NCBI GenBank assembly: GCA_030621105.1
Contig: JAUXIH010000040.1
Span: 1 to 8,053, forward strand
Direction of reading: 5' to 3'
From: Dehalococcoidia bacterium
GTDB lineage: Bacteria; Chloroflexota; Dehalococcoidia; GIF9; AB-539-J10
Length of the DNA stretch: 8,053 nucleotides
Shown here: in pieces, positions 1-6,505 of the stretch
Layout: every line of letters starts with the position of its first letter
Position numbering within the stretch: position 1 is the first letter of the stretch
Notes under the pieces: model-generated
Database searches by the model: none
What the model saw: the letters and a program-made list of their open reading frames with translations, nothing else
Told to the model about the DNA's origin: nothing
Made by a program: the position numbers and the translations under genes

Positions 1-497
1 AGGTAGTATTCTCTTTCTACCTTATATCCTGCAGAGGTGAAGATATTGGCGAGTGTACTGCCGAGAACAGCACCGCGACCATGGCCTATATGCAGAGGGC
101 CTGTAGGGTTGACGCTAACAAATTCAAACTGGATATATGTGTTGGAACCTAGATTGATATCACCATAAGACTTATCTGCATTTAGGATGACGGACACTTG
201 TTGGCGTAGCCACTTGTCACTCAGAGTAAAATTGATGAAGCCTGGAGGAGCAGCGACCGCATTATCGATTTCTTCAGGTAGTGATAGGTGGTTGATTATG
301 CGTTTGGCTATTTCTAGAGGAGAAATACCTGATATCCGAGCTAGTTTCAGTGGTAGCCCTGTTGCATAGTCTCCGTGCCTGGGATCCTTGGGTCGTTCGA
401 TATTTATATCGGGCAATACCGTTAATGGGAGGCTTCCTTCTTGTTGTGTATCGCTGACTGCCTGTTGTATACACTTGAGTAATTTTTCCTTGACCAT
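1..497 (-). CDS. argS: Arginine--tRNA ligase (ArgRS), N-terminal part, cut by the window edge
   Basis: Class I aminoacyl-tRNA synthetase that attaches arginine to tRNA-Arg in the cytoplasm. The 165 complete codons visible start with ATG at 497 and run off the window at position 1, so most of the catalytic domain and the anticodon-binding domain lie outside. The N-terminal 'additional domain' covers about residues 1-110 and contains the family motif PRHGDYAT (39-46). The catalytic domain begins with the stretch FVSVNPTGPLHIGHGRGA, which holds the class I HIGH signature at residues 136-139. The start is supported by a GGAG (509-512) 11 nt upstream, lying inside the last codons of recG. Only 7 nt separate the recG stop from this ATG, so argS is probably the distal gene of the fakA-degV-recG block and may be translationally coupled to recG. 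No frameshift or unusual residue is seen in the visible part. Identification is very secure. Confidence 0.97.
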   Translation of the reverse strand, partial: MVKEKLLKCIQQAVSDTQQEGSLPLTVLPDINIERPKDPRHGDYATGLPLKLARISGISPLEIAKRIINHLSLPEEIDNAVAAPPGFINFTLSDKWLRQQVSVILNADKSYGDINLGSNTYIQFEFVSVNPTGPLHIGHGRGAVLGSTLANIFTSAGYKVEREYY

Positions 498-504
498 ATC
501 TACG

Positions 505-2979
505 TTAACTCCATTCAGTGTTATTACACCATATCTGAGATAGTTTGTCTTGTAATAAAGCATGTTCAGCCTTTTTGAGATTGGGGTCGTCTTGAAACAG
601 GAGTAATGCTTCATGTCGAGCTAGTTCCATGAGGTGAAAGTCAGACAATCTGGCTACCTTGAGGTTAGGTAAACCACTTTGTGTAGTGCCAAAAACCTCA
701 CCTGGTCCTCTTAGCTTCAGGTCTTCCTCGGCTAATAGAAAACCATCATGGATCCTCTCAATCAGGCTGAGGCGGGTTTTTATTTCTGGTGATAGTTTTT
801 TATCTGTAATCAATAGACAATAAGATTGTGTTGCCCCTCGACCCACTCGTCCTCTGAATTGATGCAATTGTGATAACCCGAAACGATCAGCGCTTTCAAT
901 TAGCATGACTGTGGCTTTAGGGATATCGATGCCTACCTCTATGACCGAGGTTGATACCAGGATGTTGAATTCTCCATCGCGGAAGCGTCGCATTACATTT
1001 TCCTTTTCCTCAGGAGGCATTCTGCCATGAAGTAACCCCAGTTTCATCTCTGGAAAAATTTCTTGACATAGTTTTTCATATTCTGTTGTTGCTGCTTTTG
1101 CTTCAATCGCTTCAGATTCTTCGATTAGGGGATAGATAATGAATATCTGTCCGCCCTCATCGGTTATCCGATTTCTGATAAAGGTATATGCTTGCTCTCT
1201 TTGATCTGGCTCGAGCAGCTTTGTTTTCACAACTTGTCTTCCTGGAGGAAGCTCGTCGATTACCGAGATATCGAGATCGCCATATAATGTTAGAGCCATC
1301 GTTCGGGGTATGGGGGTTGCTGTCATAACTAAGATGTGTGGGTTGAATCCCTTTTGACGTAACTTTTGGCGTTGCATGACTCCGAAACGATGTTGTTCAT
1401 CTATGACCGCCAATCCCAGTTTGGAAAATTTCACCTTTTCTTGAATAATAGCGTGTGTGCCGATAATGATATCAACTTCGCCATGAGCAATATTCTGCTG
1501 TAGGTTTTTCTTGTCTCTGTTGCTGAGATTACCGACAAGAAGGGCTATGGTGACAGGTTGGGGGAAAACCTTTTCATAGCTGATGGTGTTGTTCGTATTC
1601 TGCTTTGGTGTGCTGTACTGGGATAAATAATTACAGAGTGTGTGGAAGTGTTGCTCGGCTAATAGCTCGGTTGGAGCCATGAACGCTCCCTGATAGCCGT
1701 TTGCTACTGCGAGCAATAACGCCAGAGTGGCGATGATTGTCTTGCCGCTGCCCACCTCTCCTTGAAGAAGACGGGACATTGCCTTTGGTTTCTGGAGATC
1801 AGCGATAATTTCCTCCAGTACTTTTTGTTGTGCCATGGTGAGGGTAAAGGGCAAACGGTTTAAAAAGCTCGTGGTGAATTCTCGGTCTATATTAAAGGCG
1901 TTACCTGGCTGGCTTTCCTGCCAATCTCGTTTTCTGCTCAACACGCCTATCTGGAGCAGGAATAATTCATCAAAGGCTAACCTTTTCTGTGCTTCCTGCG
2001 CCACCTGGTAATTGTCAGGATAGTGGATCTGGGTGATGGCCTCAGGGAGATCAAGTAGCTGACAGTGTTTTTTTATTCCTATGGGTAAAAAGTCGGTTAA
2101 GTCCCCAACATAAGTATCAATAGCTTCTTTCGTCCACCTTCTTATTTGTTTGGCATACAATCCTCGTGTGAGAGGGTAAATGGGCACTAATCGAGCGGTG
2201 TGTAGCAATTCTCTATTCCCGAGTATTTCCCACTCGGGAGATTTAAATACTTTTTGTCCATGAAAGCTACTGATTATGCCGCTGAGCACTATTTTAGTGT
2301 TAGTGCGGAATCCTCTGGCCAGATAGGGTTGATTGAACCAGATAGCCCTGACGTTTCCAGTGGCATCTCCCAGAATGACCTCGGTTCCTCGCCGAGATCC
2401 GAGGAGGGTTATCCTGGATTGCCAAACTGTACCGATAATAGTTTGCTCTTTATCTTCCTCAAGCCCAGCAATTGGTTTTATCTGGCTATAGTCTACATAT
2501 CTGTGTGGAAAGAAGTATAGTAGATCCTCTACAGTTGCTACATTCAGTCTGCTGAGCTTCTTAAGTGAAACAGGGGTAATGCCTCTAATCGTGGTAACCG
2601 GGGAGTGTAGAGAGCCCCTTCCTGTGCGAGAACATTTTCTTGATTTAGCAGCAGGCTCTATGGGGTTGCCATGTATTGATATCAGAGGTCGAACCTGTTT
2701 CTTTTCTTTGTTCCTCTCTGCATCTTCCAGTTTGACTAGCCATTGAAGGATTTCAGTCAGCCATTTTTCTCGCTTATCGATACCCCAGGAATTATAGGTG
2801 GAGCTAGCTAGGTTGAGTTGCTCGAACTCCGTTAATAGTTGTGGGTTAGGGATGCTTTGTTTGAGTAGGTTGCTTTGTTTTTGGAGATATTTTTCCAGTC
2901 CCCCGAACACCGCGCGGTTGGTGTACCCTTTTTCGCATTCTAAATTAAGAACGTCTCGCAGTGAGCCGATGTGTGCCAC
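505..2979 (-). CDS. recG: ATP-dependent DNA helicase RecG
   Basis: Superfamily 2 double-stranded DNA translocase that regresses stalled replication forks and processes Holliday junctions. It has 824 residues, longer than the roughly 690 of Escherichia coli RecG. An N-terminal extension (about 1-125) precedes the wedge/OB domain (about 128-265). Helicase motifs follow: Walker A GEVGSGKT (407-414, with E where GDVGSGKT is common), Walker B DEQH (527-530), motif III TATPIPRT (553-560), and motif VI QFRGRVGRG (707-715). Domain 1 has an apparent insertion at about 455-475. The start is GTG at 2979, supported by an excellent Shine-Dalgarno, GAGGTGAT (2987-2994), 7 nt upstream. An 88-nt gap with inverted repeats separates it from degV, and argS begins 7 nt after its stop. 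I saw no clear promoter in the 88-nt gap, so read-through from fakA-degV is likely. All motor motifs are intact. Confidence 0.98.
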   Translation of the reverse strand: MAHIGSLRDVLNLECEKGYTNRAVFGGLEKYLQKQSNLLKQSIPNPQLLTEFEQLNLASSTYNSWGIDKREKWLTEILQWLVKLEDAERNKEKKQVRPLISIHGNPIEPAAKSRKCSRTGRGSLHSPVTTIRGITPVSLKKLSRLNVATVEDLLYFFPHRYVDYSQIKPIAGLEEDKEQTIIGTVWQSRITLLGSRRGTEVILGDATGNVRAIWFNQPYLARGFRTNTKIVLSGIISSFHGQKVFKSPEWEILGNRELLHTARLVPIYPLTRGLYAKQIRRWTKEAIDTYVGDLTDFLPIGIKKHCQLLDLPEAITQIHYPDNYQVAQEAQKRLAFDELFLLQIGVLSRKRDWQESQPGNAFNIDREFTTSFLNRLPFTLTMAQQKVLEEIIADLQKPKAMSRLLQGEVGSGKTIIATLALLLAVANGYQGAFMAPTELLAEQHFHTLCNYLSQYSTPKQNTNNTISYEKVFPQPVTIALLVGNLSNRDKKNLQQNIAHGEVDIIIGTHAIIQEKVKFSKLGLAVIDEQHRFGVMQRQKLRQKGFNPHILVMTATPIPRTMALTLYGDLDISVIDELPPGRQVVKTKLLEPDQREQAYTFIRNRITDEGGQIFIIYPLIEESEAIEAKAATTEYEKLCQEIFPEMKLGLLHGRMPPEEKENVMRRFRDGEFNILVSTSVIEVGIDIPKATVMLIESADRFGLSQLHQFRGRVGRGATQSYCLLITDKKLSPEIKTRLSLIERIHDGFLLAEEDLKLRGPGEVFGTTQSGLPNLKVARLSDFHLMELARHEALLLFQDDPNLKKAEHALLQDKLSQIWCNNTEWS

Positions 2980-2986
2980 TTAAGAA

Positions 2987-2995
2987 ATCACCTCT
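2987..2995 (-). promoter_or_regulatory. Strong recG ribosome binding site fixing a GTG start
   Basis: Minus-strand AGAGGTGAT is an extended complement to the 3' end of 16S rRNA and ends 7 nt before the GTG at 2979. It decides the non-ATG start of recG. Its AGAG part (2992-2995) is complementary to CTCT at 2999-3002, three bases upstream, so it could be partly hidden in a small hairpin. Confidence 0.8.
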
Positions 2996-3056
2996 AGCAG
3001 AGCATGTGGCATGGAGAAATGCCATGTTTTAGCAGTTTTCCTCTGCACAAGCTGTG
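2992..3056 (-). repeat. Cluster of short inverted repeats in the recG leader
   Basis: The 88-nt gap between degV and recG (2980-3067) holds several short inverted repeats. TGGCAT (3007-3012) pairs with ATGCCA (3019-3024) around a 6-nt loop, and G-U/A-T pairs could extend the stem by three. GCAGAG (2997-3002) pairs with CTCTGC (3041-3046) as an outer stem. GCAG (3032-3035) can pair with CTGC (3043-3046). CTCT (2992-2995) pairs with AGAG (2999-3002). CACA (3046-3049) pairs with TGTG (3053-3056). No T-run follows on the minus strand, so this does not look like an intrinsic terminator for the operon. TTTT follows the central stem on the plus strand (3027-3030), but no plus-strand gene is seen there. 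The repeats are real; any regulatory role is inference. Confidence 0.45.
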
Positions 3057-3067
3057 AACTATTTTAG

Positions 3068-3904
3068 TTATTCTCCTTCAAGCACGCTGACTCCCAAGAC
3101 GCCAGGTCCCAGATGAATACCTATCACAGGGTCAATTTTGGAGCGGTAAAGGTTCTCAGGGGGGACTAAGCCTTTAAGATTCTCAGCCAGCACTTCCAGT
3201 TCATCAGGAGTAGTGGCATCCTCGATGGCTAAAGCCTCTATGTGGGGGAAACTTTTGGCAAAGTCAATCAGCTGATTTATTGCCTGAGTGCGGCTACGGG
3301 GCCGAGCCACTGGGAAAATCATACCATCCCTTAAGGTTAGAATAGGATTTACCTTTAGCAGGCTACCGAGAAGGGCCTGTGCTTTACCAATGCGTCCGCC
3401 TTTTCTCAGGTACTCCAATGTGTATAAAGTCACGCGTATATGTATTCTGGGAATTGCGTTCTTAACCCGCTTGGAGATCTGGTCCAGGTTAGCTCCAGAC
3501 TGAGCCAGTTTGGTAGCAAAGACAACCAGAAGCATTTGTGCGCCTATGGCTAGCTGGGAATCAATAACCTCAATGCGACACTTCTTGCCGGCCATTGCTT
3601 TGCCCTGTAGAGCTGCCCCGTAGGTGCCGCTGAGCATTGCGGAAAAGGAGATAGTAAGTATTTCGTCTGTCTCCTTTGCCAGTTGGGTGAAAACTTTGGC
3701 GAAGGTGTCAGGGTTCACTGCTGAACTGGTGGGCAGGTTTTCTTCCTTTTCCAGCCGATGATAGAACTCTTCCGTGGTTAAATCGATGTTGTCCTGGTAA
3801 ATTTCATTACCAAAGTGTATGTATAGGGGCAGTACCGTAACTCCAAATCTTTCAGCTAATTCAGGGGTAATTCCTGAACAGCTATCAGTGACAATCTTTA
3901 CCAT
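3068..3904 (-). CDS. DegV family fatty acid-binding protein (FakB-like)
   Basis: DegV proteins bind one fatty acid in a deep tunnel and, as FakB, present its carboxylate to the kinase FakA. The resulting acyl-phosphate can enter phospholipid synthesis. The 278-residue length is typical. Visible family motifs are the N-terminal VKIVTDS strand (2-8), PTSS (58-61, the usual PT-S position), the ISFSAMLSGTY stretch (85-95, with S92), the LRKGGRIGKAQALLG segment (166-180), and the C-terminal IGIHLGPGVLGV (261-272, with H264). From memory of FakB structures, the PT-S motif, the LSGTY serine and the C-terminal histidine contact the fatty acid carboxylate; all three are present. The ATG at 3904 has AAGGAG (3913-3918) 8 nt upstream, overlapping the fakA stop. 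It lies 13 nt after fakA, which supports a working FakA-FakB pair. Ligand preference (saturated or unsaturated) cannot be read from sequence. Confidence 0.93.
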   Translation of the reverse strand: MVKIVTDSCSGITPELAERFGVTVLPLYIHFGNEIYQDNIDLTTEEFYHRLEKEENLPTSSAVNPDTFAKVFTQLAKETDEILTISFSAMLSGTYGAALQGKAMAGKKCRIEVIDSQLAIGAQMLLVVFATKLAQSGANLDQISKRVKNAIPRIHIRVTLYTLEYLRKGGRIGKAQALLGSLLKVNPILTLRDGMIFPVARPRSRTQAINQLIDFAKSFPHIEALAIEDATTPDELEVLAENLKGLVPPENLYRSKIDPVIGIHLGPGVLGVSVLEGE

Positions 3905-3912
3905 AGCATTTA

Positions 3913-3918
3913 CTCCTT
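3913..3918 (-). promoter_or_regulatory. degV ribosome binding site overlapping the fakA stop
   Basis: Minus-strand AAGGAG lies 8 nt before the degV ATG and begins within the TAA stop codon of fakA (3918-3920). Ribosomes finishing fakA would therefore be delivered onto the degV start, consistent with coupled, balanced synthesis of kinase and binding protein. Confidence 0.75.
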
Positions 3919-5576
3919 TACTCCAGAGAGATTATGTATTGATAATGAGGTTGGCCACCATGAATCAACTCAACCTCAAGGTTATATTTCTCTCGTATTT
4001 TCTGAACTATTTCTTCTGCCTCGGAGGCTTTGGTCTCTGCACCGTAATAAATGGTTACTATCTCTGCCTGGCCGGCATTTGTTTTGTCCAAGGCTTCGAA
4101 GATAACGGGGGTCACTTTATCATTATTGGATATTAAATCTCCGTCGTTGAGAATAGCGATGAATTGTCCTTTCTTGATCTTCAACCCATTGAGGTGTGTT
4201 TTACGTATTGCCTTGGTGATTTCTATTGTCGTTATAGCCAGTGAAGCCTCTTCCATGGCTCTGGCATTTTCCTCTAGATTCATGTCGTAGTTGAAGGCCA
4301 GGAAGGAGGCTATCCCTTGGGGAGTAGTTCGGGTTGGAACAACTTTTACCTTTTTTTCTGTGTGCATCTCAACCTGGGAGGCTGATGGAATGATGTTTTT
4401 GTTATTGGGAAGCAAAATTATCTCATTGGATGGAGTTGATTCCACTGCCTGCAACAATTCCCGAACACTTGGATTCATGGTCTGGCCACCTGGAACGATG
4501 ATGGTTGCGCCCAGACTACGAAAAACTTGGAAGAAGCCTTCTCCTGAGGCAACAACTACTGTAGCTATATCTGCCAGGGGCATTCTTTCTTTTTGCATCT
4601 GGAGAAATTCTGAGTACTGGTCGTCCATATTATCGATCCTTATTTCATGTAATTTGCCTAGTTTTGAGGCATAGTTGAGCACCTCGCCTGGCTTCAGGCT
4701 GTGGATGTGAACTCTGACCATGGACTCATCGCCAGTGACAACCAGAGATTGTCCTTTCCTTTTGAGGTTTCTCTTGATTTTTCTGACATCTATTTTTTGT
4801 CCCTCCAGGATGAAGTTGGTGCAATACCCATATGGAATTTCTACCTGTGTGGCCGTTATGCGTGGTTGGGGAGATGGTGGTATATTAGCAACAGCCAGTT
4901 GGGGTTTCCGGTACTGCATTTTCCCTGAGTCTCCTTTTAAATAATGAAGGGCTCCATCTAGCAAAACGTATAGTCCTTGTCCCCCAGCATCCACCACACC
5001 CGCTTCCTTTAATACTGGTAATAGGTCAGGGGTTCGGGCTACGCTTTCTTTGGCAGATTTTACTGCAGCCTGGAGCACTATGGTTAGATCTTGGGGGGTT
5101 TCTTGGGCTGCTATATTGGCGGCCGAGGCAGCATCCTTGAGGACTGTGAGGATTGTTCCCTCTACAGGTGCGGGGATACACTCATAAGCAGCTTTTGATG
5201 CTTCCGTTAGGGCGTTGGCAAAATCCTTGGCTGTGAAATAAGTCCCACTTGCCAGGCCCTTAGCTAAGCCGCTCCAGAACTGGGACAAGATGACTCCGGA
5301 ATTACCCCTTGCCCCCATTAATGCACCGTGAGATATGGATTTAGCTACTGTCGAGACTGCACCACCATCGGAATTTTGGTTTACCTCGTCCATGGCTGAT
5401 CTCATTGTTTGCAGCATATTGGTTCCAGTGTCCCCATCAGGTACGGGGAAGACATTAATGGCATTAATTTCGGGGACACTTTTTTCTAGCCACTCAGTGC
5501 CTGCTGTGAACATGTCCTTCAATGTTTGGCCATCAGCCAAGTTGATGTTGTGCTCTACATTATGTATTTTTTTCAT
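3918..5576 (-). CDS. fakA: Fatty acid kinase catalytic subunit FakA (YloV/DAK2 family)
   Basis: DAK2/DhaL-type kinase. In FakA it uses ATP to phosphorylate a fatty acid held by a FakB (DegV) partner in the cytoplasm. From the ATG at 5576 it has 552 residues, typical of the YloV family. The N-terminal kinase domain (about 1-215) carries the Mg-nucleotide motif NVFPVPDGDTGTNM (41-54), then GARGNSGVILSQ (88-99) and GVVDAGGQGL (193-202). A linker with prolines (about 228-245) leads to the middle and C-terminal domains, with HIHS (290-293), GGQTMNPS (363-370), LPNNKN (389-394) and a terminal GGQPHYQY segment. Start choice: an in-frame TTG at 5597 would add seven residues but has no Shine-Dalgarno; the ATG at 5576 has a weak purine stretch AAAGAGAG just upstream and begins nearer the family's usual N-terminus. 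It is the first gene of the fakA-degV-recG-argS block, divergent from rpmB. A yloU/asp23 gene, usual beside yloV in Firmicutes, is absent. Confidence 0.95.
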   Translation of the reverse strand: MKKIHNVEHNINLADGQTLKDMFTAGTEWLEKSVPEINAINVFPVPDGDTGTNMLQTMRSAMDEVNQNSDGGAVSTVAKSISHGALMGARGNSGVILSQFWSGLAKGLASGTYFTAKDFANALTEASKAAYECIPAPVEGTILTVLKDAASAANIAAQETPQDLTIVLQAAVKSAKESVARTPDLLPVLKEAGVVDAGGQGLYVLLDGALHYLKGDSGKMQYRKPQLAVANIPPSPQPRITATQVEIPYGYCTNFILEGQKIDVRKIKRNLKRKGQSLVVTGDESMVRVHIHSLKPGEVLNYASKLGKLHEIRIDNMDDQYSEFLQMQKERMPLADIATVVVASGEGFFQVFRSLGATIIVPGGQTMNPSVRELLQAVESTPSNEIILLPNNKNIIPSASQVEMHTEKKVKVVPTRTTPQGIASFLAFNYDMNLEENARAMEEASLAITTIEITKAIRKTHLNGLKIKKGQFIAILNDGDLISNNDKVTPVIFEALDKTNAGQAEIVTIYYGAETKASEAEEIVQKIREKYNLEVELIHGGQPHYQYIISLE

Positions 5577-5584
5577 TTCTCTCT

Positions 5585-5612
5585 TTGTCTTATGCAATAA
5601 TCATGATATGAT
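5585..5612 (+). promoter_or_regulatory. Candidate sigma-70-type promoter for rpmB
   Basis: TTGTCT (5585-5590, 4 of 6 consensus) is followed after 16 bases by TATGAT (5607-5612, 5 of 6). This predicts a transcript start near 5619, about 40 nt before the rpmB ATG. It lies in the only non-coding space upstream of rpmB, which must have its own promoter because both neighbours are on the other strand. Confidence 0.55.
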
Positions 5613-5638
5613 AACACGTTGGTTCAAACTTATGGCAA
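5608..5638 (-). promoter_or_regulatory. Candidate promoter for the fakA-degV-recG-argS block
   Basis: On the minus strand TTGCCA (5633-5638, 5 of 6) is followed by two possible -10 elements. These are TGTTAT (5611-5616, spacer 16, 4 of 6) and TATCAT (5608-5613, spacer 19, 5 of 6). Either gives a start near 5600. The -10 overlaps the candidate rpmB -10. An 8-bp palindrome ATCATGAT (5600-5607) lies beside it. The match is weak, and the location is the main support. Confidence 0.35.
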
Positions 5639-5643
5639 AGGGG

Positions 5644-5660
5644 GGAGGGAAGGTTTCCTT
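5644..5660 (+). promoter_or_regulatory. rpmB ribosome binding region with a small hairpin abutting the ATG
   Basis: GGAGG at 5644-5648 is the better Shine-Dalgarno match but sits 12 nt from the start. AAGG at 5650-5653 is better spaced (7 nt). AAGG can pair with CCTT (5657-5660), which directly precedes the ATG, around a TTT loop. The stem is only 4 bp, so its stability is doubtful. Confidence 0.45.
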
Positions 5661-5843
5661 ATGAAGTGTGATATTTGTGGTAAGGGGCCCCAATATGGAC
5701 ATAGTGTGAGTCACTCCAAGAGACGCACTAACCGGAGATGGTTGCCCAATATTCATCGAGTTAGTATTGTTGTCGGAGGGGAAACAAAGAGAGTTAATGT
5801 CTGCACTAGATGTTTGCGTAGCCAATATAAGGCAGCACATTAA
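5661..5843 (+). CDS. rpmB: Large ribosomal subunit protein bL28, zinc-ribbon form
   Basis: Structural protein of the 50S ribosomal subunit. The 60-residue product is highly basic. It has the bL28 pattern MKCDICGKGPQYGHSVSHS at the start, TNRRWLPNIHRV in the middle (23-33) and CTRCLRS near the end. Two CxxC pairs (C3/C6 and C48/C51) form the zinc-binding ('C+') version; many bacteria have lost these cysteines. The ATG at 5661 gives the canonical N-terminus. A TTG further upstream at 5619 would add 14 unlikely residues. GGAGG (5644-5648) lies 12 nt and AAGG (5650-5653) 7 nt before the start. It is the only plus-strand gene, divergent from fakA and converging on rpe with a 4-nt overlap. No terminator hairpin with a T-run is visible after its stop, so its transcript probably extends antisense into rpe. 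Its short length is normal for the family. Confidence 0.97.
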   Translation: MKCDICGKGPQYGHSVSHSKRRTNRRWLPNIHRVSIVVGGETKRVNVCTRCLRSQYKAAH

Positions 5844-6505
5844 TTTGTTATCTCCCTGATTCTTTTTATTGCTTTAGTTATTCCTTCTTTAGCTTGGAAT
5901 ATGCTGTTCCCGACAGCAAGAACTTGAGCTCCTGCCTTCGCGATACCGGGCGCGTTGCTGACATTAATACCTCCATCGACCTCAATTTCAGCCTCGAGAT
6001 GTCTATCATCGAGCATTCGGCGCAGGCGTGTGATTTTGTTGAGTGTTTCCGGGATGAAAAATTGCCCGCCGAAGCCGGGGTTCACGCTCATAACAAGCAC
6101 TAGGTCTGCATACATGATCGCTTCATCTATAAGATTCAGGGGAGTAGCTGGATTCAGGGATACTCCTGCTCTTACTCCGAGTTCTCTGATCGATTCCAAT
6201 GTTCGGTGTATGTGAGTGCAGGCTTCAATATGTACAGTGATAATGCTGGCACCCGCGGCAGCGAACTGCTTGATATAATTTTCTGGCTTTTCAATCATCA
6301 GATGAACGTCTAACGGCAAGGCTGTCCATCTATGCAGAGAATCTACGATTGGGATACCGATACTGATATTGGGGACAAAGTGTCCGTCCATGACATCGAC
6401 ATGGATATAGTCAGCTCCTGCTTTTGCGACCTCATCTACCTGTTCTCCTAGATGAGCAAAGTCAGCGCTTAATATTGAAGGGGCTAGTTTGACTTTATTG
6501 TTCAT
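5840..6505 (-). CDS. rpe: Ribulose-phosphate 3-epimerase
   Basis: Interconverts D-ribulose 5-phosphate and D-xylulose 5-phosphate in the pentose phosphate pathway (cytoplasm). The 221-residue length and single TIM barrel are typical. Visible signatures are APSILSADF (8-16), HVDVMDGHFVPN (35-46), DVHLM (66-70), MSVNPGFGGQ (139-148), and EVDGGI (175-180). The expected metal ligands H35, D37, H68 and D177 are all present; D37 and D177 are also the catalytic acid/base pair in the family. The ATG at 6505 is 11 nt inside the end of argH, with only a weak AGAG just upstream, so translation is probably coupled to argH. The stop is embedded in a TTAA shared with the convergent rpmB stop. No intrinsic terminator follows. 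There are no missing residues, and the identification is very secure. Confidence 0.97.
   Translation of the reverse strand: MNNKVKLAPSILSADFAHLGEQVDEVAKAGADYIHVDVMDGHFVPNISIGIPIVDSLHRWTALPLDVHLMIEKPENYIKQFAAAGASIITVHIEACTHIHRTLESIRELGVRAGVSLNPATPLNLIDEAIMYADLVLVMSVNPGFGGQFFIPETLNKITRLRRMLDDRHLEAEIEVDGGINVSNAPGIAKAGAQVLAVGNSIFQAKEGITKAIKRIREITN

Noticed and set aside
2254..2520. Plus-strand 88-codon open frame inside recG
   Set aside because: It is a shadow frame opposite the intact RecG wedge-domain coding region, with low-plausibility protein sequence and no ribosome site.
3007..3030. Hairpin followed by TTTT on the plus strand as an intrinsic terminator
   Set aside because: The stem is AT-balanced and short, the T-run is only four bases, and no plus-strand gene precedes it. 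On the minus strand, where transcription occurs, no T-run follows.
3819..4136. Plus-strand 105-codon open frame with hydrophobic stretches
   Set aside because: It lies antisense across the fakA 3' end and degV 5' end. Its hydrophobicity reflects the complement of charged codons, and no separate gene is supported.
4291..4674. Plus-strand 127-codon open frame inside fakA
   Set aside because: It is antisense to the well-conserved middle and C-terminal FakA domains and has no recognisable family motif.
5577..5597. Seven-residue N-terminal extension of FakA from a TTG at 5597
   Set aside because: No Shine-Dalgarno precedes the TTG, and it would run into the candidate promoter region. The ATG at 5576 gives a more usual family N-terminus, so it was preferred, though not proven.
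5619..5660. TTG start that would extend bL28 by 14 residues
   Set aside because: bL28 proteins begin with MKCDIC-like sequence. The upstream codons include the ribosome site and match the expected untranslated leader.
5684..5691. Perfect 8-bp GC palindrome GGGGCCCC inside rpmB
   Set aside because: It encodes the conserved Lys-Gly-Pro-Gln of bL28 (AAG GGG CCC CAA) and is explained by coding constraint.
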